From Parvularcula mediterranea (lineage in GTDB: Bacteria > Pseudomonadota > Alphaproteobacteria > Caulobacterales > Parvularculaceae), in the NCBI RefSeq assembly GCF_013085255.1, contig NZ_JABFCX010000001.1, positions 1-64,000 on the forward strand: DNA of 64,000 nt, given 5' to 3'. This document shows positions 15,283 through 24,627 of this stretch, piece after piece. Under the pieces are notes generated by a model. The model saw only the letters and a list, made by a program, of their open reading frames with translations, searched no databases and had not been told where the DNA came from. The first letter of the stretch is position 1, and every line of letters starts with the position of its first letter. Both the position numbers and the translations under genes were made by a program.

Positions 15283-16307
15283 TTTTGAGCCTCGTAGAGG
15301 CCAAGCTCCCTGAGGCGGCCCTCCGCCGACGGACGATCAAACGGCTTCGGCGTTTTGTTGGCTGCGTTGCGTGCTCTGAGTGCCCGTTCGAGGGTGTCGC
15401 CTCGGAGTTCGATCGCTGCAGCGGCAACCTCATCCATGTCCGCCTGTTCGCCATTGCAATGGCAGATGATCTCGCACCCTGCATCAAGAGCACGCCTGCT
15501 TCGCTCTTCGATGGAGCCGTCGAGGGCGTTCATGTTGATGTCGTCGGTGAGGATAAGGCCGTTGTAGCCCCACTCTTCACGGATCAGCCCACGGATGATT
15601 CTGCTCGATTGTGTCGCTGGAGCCTTGGGGTCGAGGTTGTCGTAGATGACGTGGGCGGTCATTAGCATCGGCTCTTTGAGAAGGGCGCGAAACGGCGCGA
15701 AGTCCTCTTGCTCAAGATCGGTCTGCGCAGCATCAACTGTGGGCAGGTTGTGGTGGCTGTCCGCCATCGCCCGGCCGTGACCCGGCGCGTGCTTGATGCA
15801 GGGCGCGACACCTCCGTCGCGGAAGGCTACGGATATGGCGCGGCCAAGGGTTGCGACAGTTTCTGGGTCCGAACCTAAGGCACGCTCGCGCAGGAACTCA
15901 TGCGCCGTAGGCTGAACAACGTCGAGCATCGGTGCGCAATTGGCATTGACGCCGAGCTCCTTCAGCTCCTCAGCCATGAGGCGGGCGTTGAGCCAGCTGG
16001 CCTCGGCGGCGAGCTCAAGGCTCGTATCCGCCAGTTCCATGAAGCGCCGGGGAGCGGGGGGGTGGCGGAAATGCGGGCCCTTGAACCTTGCGACTGAGCC
16101 GCCCTCCTGATCGACGAACACGGGCGCATCGGGATCGCCGCTTGCCTCGCGGAGCGCAGCCGTTAGTTCTTTCACCTGAGCAGGTGTCTCGATATTCCGC
16201 CCAAAGACGATATAGCCGAATGGGCGCTGCTCCTTGAAGAAGGAAGCCTCCCAGTCCGTCAGCTCAAGGCCCGAACAACCATAGATTGCTGACGTAAGTC
16301 GCTGCAT
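15279..16307 (-). CDS. nagZ: Beta-N-acetylglucosaminidase NagZ (GH3)
   Basis: 342 aa, the single-domain cytoplasmic GH3 form. The N-terminus has GYIVFGRNIETPAQV and VDQEGGSVARF; the mobile catalytic loop is KHAPGHGRAMADSHHNLP (His and Asp general acid/base pair), and the nucleophile aspartate is in LILTDDINMNAL. NagZ removes GlcNAc from GlcNAc-anhydroMurNAc peptides imported during wall turnover, supplying AnmK with substrate. An 84-base gap separates it from nagA on the same strand. No signal peptide, as expected. Confidence 0.95.
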   Translation of the reverse strand: MQRLTSAIYGCSGLELTDWEASFFKEQRPFGYIVFGRNIETPAQVKELTAALREASGDPDAPVFVDQEGGSVARFKGPHFRHPPAPRRFMELADTSLELAAEASWLNARLMAEELKELGVNANCAPMLDVVQPTAHEFLRERALGSDPETVATLGRAISVAFRDGGVAPCIKHAPGHGRAMADSHHNLPTVDAAQTDLEQEDFAPFRALLKEPMLMTAHVIYDNLDPKAPATQSSRIIRGLIREEWGYNGLILTDDINMNALDGSIEERSRRALDAGCEIICHCNGEQADMDEVAAAAIELRGDTLERALRARNAANKTPKPFDRPSAEGRLRELGLYEAQK

Positions 16308-16391
16308 GCTATACTTTCTTTTTGTGCTGAGGAGAGCATCAACTCTTCAACAGAACCTTCCGCAATCCGCCCTCTTTTGAAACCAATTGAG

Positions 16392-17555
16392 TTAACGGAC
16401 AACCAATCGAATTTTATCCATCTCTTCCGCCAGCAGGACGGAAACGATCGAAAGGTCGTGGTCAAGGAGGACCAGATCGGCCCGCCGCCCGGGAGCAAGC
16501 AGGCCCCGCTGGTGGTCGATGCCCAGAAGGCGGGCAGGCTCGGTACTGGCCATGCGCACGGCATCGTGAAGGGAAAGGCCGAGGCGTTGGCAGCCATGCC
16601 GTACCGCGTCGATCATGGTCAGCGCGGAGCCAGCGAGGGTCCCTGCATCGTCTGTCAGCTTTCCGGCATCCTCGCGGATGGTCTTCTCGCCCAAGGAGAA
16701 GCTCTTGCTGTCCGAGCCCACGGTGGACATCGCGTCGGTCACGAAATAGCAGCAGCCATCGCTCTTTGCACGGATGGCCAAGCGAAGCATCGCATCGCTC
16801 ACATGATGGCCGTCGGCGATCAGCCCGCACCAGGCACCGCTTTCGAGCGCCGCTGCGATGGGTCCAGGTTGGCGAGACACCATCTGGGGCATGGCGTTGA
16901 AGAGGTGGGTGAAGCTCGTCACGCCAGAAGAAATTGCGGCACGGGTGGTCTCGTAGTCGGCCACCGTGTGGCCCGCAGAGACAATGGCGCCGTTTCGGGT
17001 CAGGGCAGCGATGGCCCCAGGCGTCGTGCATTCAGGGGCCAGAGTAACCATCAGCGACCCTCCCTTGGGAGCGGTGAGGCCTGACGCAAAATCCTCTGTT
17101 AGCGGAAGGAAATGACGGTCGTCATGGATCCCGCGCTTCTCCGGCGCAAGGAACGGACCTTCTAGGTGCAGGCCGATGATGCCGGGCATCCCTTCTCCGA
17201 GCGCCTCGTCGATAGCGCCACGTGCCGCCTCGATCTTTGCCGTGGTGTCGGAGATCAGCGTGGGGAGGAGCGATGTGGTTCCATAGGGGCGATGCGCCTC
17301 GGCGATGGCGACAGCACTGTCCTTGGTCGGAGCATCATTGAAGAGAACGCCGCCTCCGCCATTCACCTGTAGGTCGATAAAACCGGGGGCAATCGTCAGC
17401 CCCCCAAGGTCGACAGTCTCGATGTCGCTGGGGACATCGCGTAACTCCGCAATCGCATCAATCACACCTCCCGAGAGGATGAGAGCGTGATCCTTGAGGC
17501 TCCCGTCGCGAAGGAGAATGTCTGCACCGATCAGGGCGAGGCGGGATTGGGTCAT
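16392..17555 (-). CDS. nagA: N-acetylglucosamine-6-phosphate deacetylase
   Basis: 387 aa. Amidohydrolase features: APGFIDLQVNGGGG near residue 55, the metal-binding glutamate in GLHLEGPFLAPEKRG, VSAGHT, FTHLFNAM, LIADGHHVSD and the catalytic aspartate in FVTDAMSTVGSD. It deacetylates GlcNAc-6-P in amino-sugar catabolism and wall recycling. The ATG overlaps the stop codon of the upstream histidine kinase (ATGA at 17552-17555), so the sensor and this enzyme are made from one message. No nagB or nagK is adjacent. Confidence 0.95.
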   Translation of the reverse strand: MTQSRLALIGADILLRDGSLKDHALILSGGVIDAIAELRDVPSDIETVDLGGLTIAPGFIDLQVNGGGGVLFNDAPTKDSAVAIAEAHRPYGTTSLLPTLISDTTAKIEAARGAIDEALGEGMPGIIGLHLEGPFLAPEKRGIHDDRHFLPLTEDFASGLTAPKGGSLMVTLAPECTTPGAIAALTRNGAIVSAGHTVADYETTRAAISSGVTSFTHLFNAMPQMVSRQPGPIAAALESGAWCGLIADGHHVSDAMLRLAIRAKSDGCCYFVTDAMSTVGSDSKSFSLGEKTIREDAGKLTDDAGTLAGSALTMIDAVRHGCQRLGLSLHDAVRMASTEPARLLGIDHQRGLLAPGRRADLVLLDHDLSIVSVLLAEEMDKIRLVVR

Positions 17556-20059
17556 GCCCCGCTTTTAGCGCGTCCTGCGGCATCTGTCTTCCGCTCGCGG
17601 ATGTCGAGGTTGGAGACGATCGATTCCTTGAGGTCGTCAGGCTTGATCGGCTTGGACAGGTAATCATCCGCACCCGCCTCATAGAGCTCCTCGCGAGCTT
17701 CGGCAAAAGCGTCCGCGGTGACGGCGATGATCGGTATGCGAGCGGGCGCGCCTTCGATGGCCCTGATCCGCTTGATGGCTTCCACCCCGTCCATGACCGG
17801 CATCTGCTTGTCCATCAGCACGACGTCGAAGCCGCCATCCATGACCGCGTTCACGGCCTCCAGGCCATTCTCTACGATCGTCAGCCCACCAACCTTACCC
17901 TTGAGGATAGCCTGGATGACCATGGCGTTGACCGCGTTGTCCTCTGCCGCGAGGACGCGGATACCCTTGAGGCTTTCGTCGATGTCGCTGCGGATCGTGC
18001 GCGCGGGTTCTGCTGCGGGTTTGTTCGGTTTCGAGGCGGTCAGGACAGGAAGCGTGACGGTGAAGGTCGAGCCTTTGCCGATTTCGCTTTGAAGCTGGAT
18101 GGTGCCGCCGAGGAGTTCGACAATCTGTCTACAGATGGCAAGGCCTAGGCCTGTTCCTGCGAAGCTCCGCGTACCACCGGAATCAACCTGCCTGAAGCTG
18201 TCGAAGATAACCTTGCGGTTCTCCTCCGCAATGCCGATGCCGCTGTCGTGGACCGAGATGCGGAGAGGCGTGTTGAGGCCGCCCGTGGCGCGCAGTTCGA
18301 TCGAACCTGACTGGGTGAACTTGATCGCGTTGGAGACGAGGTTCGAAAGCACCTGACGCAGTAGCTTGTCGTCGGTACGGAAGTCCTTGGTGTTGACGTC
18401 AATGTCGACGTCGAAGTCGAGATCCTTCTCTTCTGCCTTCGGCTTCCAGAGGTTGATAACATCCGTAAGCGTTGTTTCGATCTTGACGTTGCTGAGATGC
18501 GCGCGAACCCGCTTGCCCTCGAAGCGGGCCACGTCGAGAACGTCGCTGACGATCTCATGGAGGTGCTCTGCAGATTTGAGCGCCGTGGCGAGCTTGTCTT
18601 CGGCTTCGTCTGGCAGGGAAGTCGTGTCGAGCACCGAGGCCGTGAGGTTGATGACCGCATTGAGAGGTGTACGGACTTCGTGGCTGGTCGTGGCGAGGAA
18701 TTCCGTCTTCGCGGAGTTCGCTTTTTCGAGCTCGACGTTGGAGATGCGGAGCTTCTGGTTGACGTTCTCGAGCTCCTTGTTGAGGCGCTCGGTGATCCGG
18801 CGGACGCGCCCTGACTGGAGGGTGTTCCAGACGAGGAAGCAGCTGAAGCCGAGAGCGAGGAGGATGATTGCCCCGGTAATCAGTTGTTCCTGGCGGCGGC
18901 GGGCCTTGATGAGGGCAACATCGGCCTCGAGCGTTTCGCTCCGTAGGCGTTCGATCTCGAGTTCCTTGTTCGAGAGCTCAAACTCTGCGTTGAGAATGGC
19001 GAGGTTGGCGGAAGCGGCGATGTTGCGCTGGATCGCTTCGAGGCGTTGGAAGACTTCGAGGTGTGCAAGAGCGGACTCTGCACGACCCGCTCGTCTGTAG
19101 ACCTCGTAAGCGAGTTCATGAGCTTCCCGCGCGTCTTCGGGGGAGGAGGCAAAGTCCATTCCTTCGAACGCTTCGTCGAGGACCTTCGTTGCTGCTTGCG
19201 GTCGACCGGATGAAAGAAGCAGCTTGGCGCGCACCGCTGATGCGATCAGGGGGAGAGAGGTGACGACGCCATCCGCCTGCAGACGTTCCATATTGTTGAC
19301 GGCGTTCGCGGCCCCGTCTTCGTTTCCTGCATGAAGCTCGAAGGCCGCAATGCTTCCGTACAGCCGGAGCTCTAGCGCTGGAACGGCCTGAATGACATCC
19401 GTATTGAGAGCTTCTGTATAAAGACGGCGGGCGTCTTCCCACCGTTCCAGAAAGCGGTAGGCATTGGCACGGTTGTTGAGGCCAGCGACCCGCAGCATGG
19501 GGTCATCGGGGTAGATGGCAGCGCTTCGCTCGATGTACTCGATGGCACGGTCATATTGGTGGGCGTTCGTATAGAGGGTGCCGAGTGCCTGGAGGGCGAT
19601 CGCCATGTAGCGGCGATTGTCTGTCGTCGAGAAGGTGTTGAAGGCTTCCTGAAAGTGCTTGAGCGCGAGGCCATCTTCACCGCGGGCGCGAGCGACCCGT
19701 CCGCTGGAAATCAGGATCTTGCCGAAGATGTCGGTGGGCTCGCTTGGCGCAGTGTCCAGCGTTCTTTCGATATGAGCGGCAGCCTCGTCCAGCCTGCCCA
19801 GCCGGAACAGGGCTTCGGCTTCGAGCCAGGCCGCGCGGAGGAGGAGGTCGGCGCTTGGCTGCGGGCCGCGGTTTTCGGCAGCGACGGCACGGCGAACGAG
19901 GGTGAGGCCGCTCTCCGTGTCGGAGACGAGGATGGATTGGGCCTGGTCGAGGAGGGCTTCGGGGCCAGTGCCTGCCTGGTTCGCGGATGCGGTTAAGGGG
20001 GCGCAGAGGCTGACGATCGTCAGCAAAAGACACAGCAAGATGTGCCTAGGACCTCGCAT
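17552..20059 (-). CDS. Hybrid sensor histidine kinase with periplasmic TPR region
   Basis: 835 aa from the ATG at 20059, chosen over one at 20095 because GGAGGAACCGG lies just upstream. Order: signal peptide (ILLCLLLTIVSLCAPLTASA), a TPR-rich sensor region to about residue 360, a coiled linker, one membrane helix (LITGAIILLALGFSCFLVW), a HisKA domain with H460 in TTSHEVRTPLNAV, an HATPase domain (NLVSNAIKFT, DSGIGI, GTGLGLAI) and a C-terminal receiver with D750 in LMDKQMPVMDG. Autophosphorylation and internal phosphotransfer are expected; no separate output protein is adjacent. It overlaps nagA by four bases, linking it to wall recycling. Confidence 0.9.
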   Translation of the reverse strand: MRGPRHILLCLLLTIVSLCAPLTASANQAGTGPEALLDQAQSILVSDTESGLTLVRRAVAAENRGPQPSADLLLRAAWLEAEALFRLGRLDEAAAHIERTLDTAPSEPTDIFGKILISSGRVARARGEDGLALKHFQEAFNTFSTTDNRRYMAIALQALGTLYTNAHQYDRAIEYIERSAAIYPDDPMLRVAGLNNRANAYRFLERWEDARRLYTEALNTDVIQAVPALELRLYGSIAAFELHAGNEDGAANAVNNMERLQADGVVTSLPLIASAVRAKLLLSSGRPQAATKVLDEAFEGMDFASSPEDAREAHELAYEVYRRAGRAESALAHLEVFQRLEAIQRNIAASANLAILNAEFELSNKELEIERLRSETLEADVALIKARRRQEQLITGAIILLALGFSCFLVWNTLQSGRVRRITERLNKELENVNQKLRISNVELEKANSAKTEFLATTSHEVRTPLNAVINLTASVLDTTSLPDEAEDKLATALKSAEHLHEIVSDVLDVARFEGKRVRAHLSNVKIETTLTDVINLWKPKAEEKDLDFDVDIDVNTKDFRTDDKLLRQVLSNLVSNAIKFTQSGSIELRATGGLNTPLRISVHDSGIGIAEENRKVIFDSFRQVDSGGTRSFAGTGLGLAICRQIVELLGGTIQLQSEIGKGSTFTVTLPVLTASKPNKPAAEPARTIRSDIDESLKGIRVLAAEDNAVNAMVIQAILKGKVGGLTIVENGLEAVNAVMDGGFDVVLMDKQMPVMDGVEAIKRIRAIEGAPARIPIIAVTADAFAEAREELYEAGADDYLSKPIKPDDLKESIVSNLDIRERKTDAAGRAKSGA

Positions 20060-20196
20060 CCGGTTCCTCCACGTGCGCGTCGGGTTTGAACGCATCGTGG
20101 TTAAGAATGTCTTCGGGTCTGCCGGAAATTCCGAGAGAGTCGCTCTTCAACCCGTGAGTCTTCGCGAGCCTGACTGTCAGCTGAGTCTAAGCCTCA

Positions 20197-20226
20197 CCTC
20201 TGGGCAGCCAGATGGCTGCTCAGAGG
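20197..20226 (-). terminator. Hairpin after the autotransporter gene
   Basis: Arms CCTCTGGGCAGCC and GGCTGCTCAGAGG (one G-U pair) with loop AGAT, 10 bases past the autotransporter stop. No clear T run follows, so it may be a factor-assisted terminator or a 3-prime stabilising hairpin. Confidence 0.5.
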
Positions 20227-20235
20227 AGGGAGAGA

Positions 20236-23200
20236 TCAGAAACCGATCGTGAAGCGAAGGCCGGTCGAAACGGCGCTTTCTTCAGGTGTCAGGAGAGGTT
20301 GGCTATCCCACTGGCTGAACACCGAGAGGCTGGCGCGGTCGCTAAGAACCGGGCGGCCGTAAAGGACTTCCGCTACGTAGCGGCGTTCCGCATTCCCAAG
20401 GCCAATGACGCTCGGCAGGAAGCCAAGCTCGCCGGTGGCGCGATCCACAACACCGTAGGAGCGCGTTTCGAGGGCGCCTGATTCGATGTTCAGGGGCTGT
20501 GCGAAGGAGAAGCGGATGTGGTCCGTCTTGCCGAGGAAACCGCTCTTGGTCAGCGCTGCTTGGTAGGCTGTTGTCGTGACGCCGTCCTGTCCGATGGCGA
20601 GGATGCCGTCATCGTTGGCGGAGCCTGTGGTCCGGCCAGCCGTCGCGCTGAGCGCGAGGGTGAGGCCGCGGCCGAGGGCGCTTTCCATGCTGACGGTCAT
20701 TGAGCGGCTTTCGGCGGTTTCGCCGAAGCTCAGCGCACCAACCGATTGGCCGCCGAGGAAGCCTTCTTCCTCATTGAGGGCGGTCAGGCCGAAGGAGAGG
20801 CTGGTGCCTTCCATGAGCTGGTAAGCGACCGCGGCGTTGGCGGCCGTTGCGCGGTAGCCTTCTGTGCCGGCGATGCGCTCATCGAGGACGCCTGAGAAGG
20901 GGTTCACCACGAGGTCGGCATCGTCCCGGGCGCTGATGCCGCCGGAGAGGGTGAAGCGCTCGGACAGCTCAAACGCCGCGCGGACGTAGCCGCCGCCGGA
21001 GGCGAGGCCGAGCATCGGGTTCACGCCGCCGGTGAGGACGTCGTGGTCCGACGTCATGGCGAAGCTGGAGCCGGAGAAGGCGAGAGCGCCGTCGCCGTGG
21101 CCGAAGGCGAGGGTCATGCCTGCGCGGTCGGCGGTGAGCTTGCCGTGGGTTTCAAAGGCGACGCCGCCTTCGGGGACGATCAGGCCGTGGGCCGGTTCGC
21201 GGGCCTCGAGCGTGAGGCTCCAGCCGAAATCTTCGCCGCCCATGACGAGGCTGTCCTTGGGCGAGGCGTCGGTGAAGTGACCGGTGCCGGAGAAGCTGAG
21301 GCCAGCGACGGACTGGGTCTGGCCGGTGGTGGCGCCGACGCGGTTGCCGAAGTACTGCTCGACAGCGGTCTCGCGGGTGACGGCTGGGTCGAAGGCTTCG
21401 GCTTCGAGGACACCCACCGGGATTTCGAAGTCGCGGAAGGTGGAGCCGATCGATTCAAACGCAGTGACCGTCGCACGGCGGTTCACGCGGGCCATCAGTT
21501 CAGGCGAGAGGCCTGCGTCGAGGATGGAGACCTCGCCGCCACGGGTGCGGAAGGTGAGCGCGTTGACGTCAATAGGCCGTTGCGATGCCGAAACGTTGAG
21601 GCGGCCCCAGCCGTATACTGCGTCGACACCCGGATCGCCGAGGTCGTCGGCAGTGCGGAAGAGGATCTCAGCGGTCTCTTCTGGGTTGTCGGAGAGCCAT
21701 TCCCAGCGGCTTTGCAGGAGGGCCGCGGCGCCGGAAACGAGGGGGGCTGCAAAGCTGGTGCCCGAAGCGCGGCTGACGCCGTCTTCGGTGGCGACGAGGA
21801 TCTGCTGGCCCGGAGCGACGAGGAAGCGCTCCATCATCGGGGTGCAGGTGCCGCGGCTGATGAAGCATGCATCGCCCGGGGTGTTGGAGAAGTTGGCGAT
21901 CTCGCCCGAAGGGTCGAGGGCGCCGACGAGGATCAGGCGATCGACTGCACCGCGGGTCCCGCCCATGCGGACATCGTCGCTCTGGACGAGGCCGTCATTG
22001 CCGGCGGCCATGACGAAGAGCGCGTCCTTGGTGGAGCGCTTGACCTGGCCGTCGCGGAAGACGTCTTTCCAACCGTCAGCGAAAACAGCGCCGCTTTCGC
22101 CGAGGGAGAGGTTGATGATGCTCGCGCCGGAGCGGCCGAGGGCGGAAATCGCGTCCATGACGGCGAACTCGTCAGCGGCGCCAGCCGCGTCGAATGGGTT
22201 GGCGACGAGGACGGAGGCCTCGGGCGCGACGCCCATGACGCCGTCGCCATCGAGGGCACCAGCGGCAGCGCCGGTGACGGCGAGACCGTGGGCCTGGTCG
22301 TCGAAGACCTGTCCGTGGATCAGCTCAGCGCTGGAAACCGCGCCGTTGCCTGCGAAGGCCTGGTCGACGAAGCCGATGGTGACGCCTTCGCCATAGCCAG
22401 CGATCTCGGAGAGGCGCGGCGACCAGTTCACGGCGCTCATCCAATAGTCGGGATGGTCGACACCGAGGAAGGTGTAGAGCTGGTCGTTGAGGTCGATGAG
22501 GAAGGCTGTACGTTCCGCCTCGTTCATGGCGAGGAAGCCAGAGAAGCCGTCGCCGGAGAGGCCGTGCTTCTCAAGGAAGCCCGCAAGGAAACCGTCCGTG
22601 AAGCCAGCGCCCGTTTCGGCTTCGATAAGAGCGCCGTAGCGGTCTTCAGCCGCGGCGTAGAGGCTCGAATATTCGGTGTACGCACCGTTGAGGGCGGTAG
22701 CGGTCTCACCGATGGAGCGCAGCTGGGCCGAGAGGCCCTCAATGCCGCCGAGGGAGCCGACGAGGGCTTCGATTTCGGCGAACTTCAGCGGGTCGATGTG
22801 CAGCGACAACTCCGCAAGATCCATGTCGCCAAGCTGGGCGGCCAGAGCGTCGAGCTCATCGGCGAGGCCAACAAGGCTCATCAGCGGGTCGATGTGCAGC
22901 GACAGGCGCTCGAACGACATCGACTCGGTCAGGCCAAGCTCGACCAACGCCGAGAGGACCAGCGGATCGATGTGCAGGCTGAGGGGATCGATGTGGAGCG
23001 ACAGCGGGTCGATGTGGAGAGAGAGCGCGTCGATGTGCAGGCTGAGCGCCTGAAGCTGCACGGCGAGGGGGTCGATGTGCAGGGACAGGGGATCAATGTG
23101 CAGGCTGAGCGGGTCGATATGGAGGCTCAGCGGATCGATATGCAGCGACAACGGGTCGATATGCAGGCTGAGGGGATCAATGTGCAGCGACAGAGGGTCG

Positions 23201-23895
23201 ATGTGCAGGCTCAACGGATCAATGTGGAGCGAGAGCGGATCGATATGGAGGCTCAACGGATCGATGTGCAGAGACAGCGGATCGATATGAAGGCTGAGCG
23301 GATCAATGTGCAGCGAGAGTGGGTCGATGTGCAGGCTGAGCGGGTCGATGTGGAGGCTCAGAGGGTCGATGTGAAGCGACAGGGGATCGAACGTGCCCCA
23401 GAAGAAATCGGCCTGACCGGTCAGCATCTCTTCGCTGCCTGACAGGGAATCCCACTGCATCGCCATGAAGCCCAGCGCCAGCGGGTCGATGTGCAGGCTG
23501 AGCGGATCAATATGCAGGGACAGCGGATCGATGTGCAGGCTCAACGGATCGATGTGGAGCGACAGCGGATCAATATGGAGGCTGAGGGGATCGATGTGCA
23601 GTGAGAGCGGGTCGATGTGGAGGCTCAGCGGATCGATATGCAGGCTGTTGGCGTCGAAGAAGCTCGTGCCAAGCGCGCGCTGTAGCGGGTCGATGTGCAA
23701 GCTCAACGGATCGATATGAAGCGAGAGCGGATCAATGTGCAGGCTGAGCGGATCGATATGAAGGCTCAGCGGGTCAATGTGGAGGCTCAGAGGATCGATG
23801 TGGAGCGAGCGTGTCGACATCGACATGGTGCTCGCAGAAGCAACTGAACCGGCCGCAAGGGCAGCAATACCTGCCGTCAAAAATAGCTTTTTCAT
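20236..23895 (-). CDS. S8 serine protease autotransporter with SLHIDPL repeats
   Basis: 1219 aa from MKKLFLTAGIAALAAG, a clear signal peptide with GGAG upstream; an earlier in-frame ATG at 23934 is less likely. Residues 30-370 hold about 35 copies of the heptapeptide SLHIDPL. A helical spacer follows, then a subtilisin-type S8 domain with an intact triad: D511 (GFVDQAF), H536 (QAHGLAVTG) and S714 (GTSFAAPLVSG), plus AAGNDG. The last roughly 270 residues are a beta-barrel ending in STGLRFTIGF, with the terminal Phe typical of type V secretion. It is probably displayed on or released from the cell surface. A hairpin follows the stop. The substrate and the role of the repeats are unknown. Confidence 0.88.
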   Translation of the reverse strand: MKKLFLTAGIAALAAGSVASASTMSMSTRSLHIDPLSLHIDPLSLHIDPLSLHIDPLSLHIDPLSLHIDPLQRALGTSFFDANSLHIDPLSLHIDPLSLHIDPLSLHIDPLSLHIDPLSLHIDPLSLHIDPLSLHIDPLALGFMAMQWDSLSGSEEMLTGQADFFWGTFDPLSLHIDPLSLHIDPLSLHIDPLSLHIDPLSLHIDPLSLHIDPLSLHIDPLSLHIDPLSLHIDPLSLHIDPLSLHIDPLSLHIDPLSLHIDPLSLHIDPLSLHIDPLAVQLQALSLHIDALSLHIDPLSLHIDPLSLHIDPLVLSALVELGLTESMSFERLSLHIDPLMSLVGLADELDALAAQLGDMDLAELSLHIDPLKFAEIEALVGSLGGIEGLSAQLRSIGETATALNGAYTEYSSLYAAAEDRYGALIEAETGAGFTDGFLAGFLEKHGLSGDGFSGFLAMNEAERTAFLIDLNDQLYTFLGVDHPDYWMSAVNWSPRLSEIAGYGEGVTIGFVDQAFAGNGAVSSAELIHGQVFDDQAHGLAVTGAAAGALDGDGVMGVAPEASVLVANPFDAAGAADEFAVMDAISALGRSGASIINLSLGESGAVFADGWKDVFRDGQVKRSTKDALFVMAAGNDGLVQSDDVRMGGTRGAVDRLILVGALDPSGEIANFSNTPGDACFISRGTCTPMMERFLVAPGQQILVATEDGVSRASGTSFAAPLVSGAAALLQSRWEWLSDNPEETAEILFRTADDLGDPGVDAVYGWGRLNVSASQRPIDVNALTFRTRGGEVSILDAGLSPELMARVNRRATVTAFESIGSTFRDFEIPVGVLEAEAFDPAVTRETAVEQYFGNRVGATTGQTQSVAGLSFSGTGHFTDASPKDSLVMGGEDFGWSLTLEAREPAHGLIVPEGGVAFETHGKLTADRAGMTLAFGHGDGALAFSGSSFAMTSDHDVLTGGVNPMLGLASGGGYVRAAFELSERFTLSGGISARDDADLVVNPFSGVLDERIAGTEGYRATAANAAVAYQLMEGTSLSFGLTALNEEEGFLGGQSVGALSFGETAESRSMTVSMESALGRGLTLALSATAGRTTGSANDDGILAIGQDGVTTTAYQAALTKSGFLGKTDHIRFSFAQPLNIESGALETRSYGVVDRATGELGFLPSVIGLGNAERRYVAEVLYGRPVLSDRASLSVFSQWDSQPLLTPEESAVSTGLRFTIGF
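22786..23808 (-). repeat. 21-bp coding repeat array (SLHIDPL x about 35)
   Basis: Blocks of 6, 8, 15 and 4 uninterrupted copies plus two solitary ones; one copy reads SLHIDAL. Blocks are separated by QRALGTSFFDAN, by a 33-residue insert containing FFWGTFDPL, and by AVQLQA. Copies differ at synonymous sites, including serine written as AGC or TCN, so the peptide rather than the DNA is conserved. Confidence 0.97.
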
Positions 23896-24260
23896 TACAC
23901 GTCTCCACGCACGTGCACCCGAATATGGGCACACCTATCCCGTGCGTTAGCGATTAGTTAGGACACATTATCAACTTTTCCGCAACCATAACGTACAGTT
24001 ACAGGACGGAAACGTGATCGATCGCGAGCGATTTGGTGACTTGGTAACGCTCGGAAAACACTGAATTTCGGGTGGAGTCGTCTCAAATTTTAGACAAAGG
24101 TTTAGGGATCACCCTGTGTAACAGTTCCTATAAGGGTTACCACCTGTGGCTGTGGTTCCTCAGGGTGGGTTCACGGGGCCTACCAGATCGTGCATAGGGC
24201 GGCCCTTGAAGATTGCTGCGGCGCGGCGAAATGAGCCACGCCGACGAAGGAGAAGACGTG
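23896..24260. promoter_or_regulatory. AT-richer divergent promoter region
   Basis: 365 bases between the divergent autotransporter and panD genes, clearly more AT-rich than its surroundings (for example 23950-24110). It must hold both promoters and probably operator sites; small dyads such as GATCGATC are visible but no convincing -35/-10 pair or known operator could be fixed. No gene seen. Confidence 0.4.
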
Positions 24261-24623
24261 ATGCGTCTGTCGATGCTCAAGGCGAAGCTGCACCAGGCGA
24301 CGCTGACCATGACCGACCTGCACTATGAGGGCTCGATCGCCATCGACGAGGACCTGCTGGAGGCTTCGGGCATCCTGGCGAACGAGAAAGTCGATGTCTG
24401 GAACATCACCAATGGCGCGCGTCTGACGACCTATGCGCTGCCTGCCGAGCGCGGCAGCCGGGAGATCATGCTGAACGGCGCGGCGGCCCGCCATGCCCAC
24501 CAGGGCGACCGGGTGATCATCACGGCGTTCTGCGAGGTCGAGGCTGACGAGGCGAAGACCCACAAGCCGACCGTGGTCCTGATGAACGAGGACAATTCGA
24601 TCAAGAAAGTCTTCGAGGGCTGA
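24261..24623 (+). CDS. panD: Aspartate 1-decarboxylase proenzyme
   Basis: 120 aa from [15 protein letters not shown], chosen because AAGGAG sits 8 bases upstream and the family begins at this point; earlier in-frame ATGs exist. The self-cleavage site is HYEGSIAID, with Gly24-Ser25, where Ser25 becomes the pyruvoyl cofactor. It makes beta-alanine for pantothenate and coenzyme A. Other conserved segments are [15 protein letters not shown] and [12 protein letters not shown]. No other pan genes are adjacent. Divergent from the autotransporter. Confidence 0.96.
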   Translation: MRLSMLKAKLHQATLTMTDLHYEGSIAIDEDLLEASGILANEKVDVWNITNGARLTTYALPAERGSREIMLNGAAARHAHQGDRVIITAFCEVEADEAKTHKPTVVLMNEDNSIKKVFEG

Positions 24624-24627
24624 CGCC

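Noticed and set aside
21043-23442. A 799-codon + strand open frame full of RVDVQ-like repeats
   Set aside because: It is the shadow of the SLHIDPL autotransporter. The minus-strand product has a signal peptide, protease triad and barrel; the + strand one has no family features.
22786-23808. Regular 21-bp repeats suggesting a CRISPR or satellite array
   Set aside because: No spacers of constant length and no dyad; the period is exactly seven codons in a gene frame.
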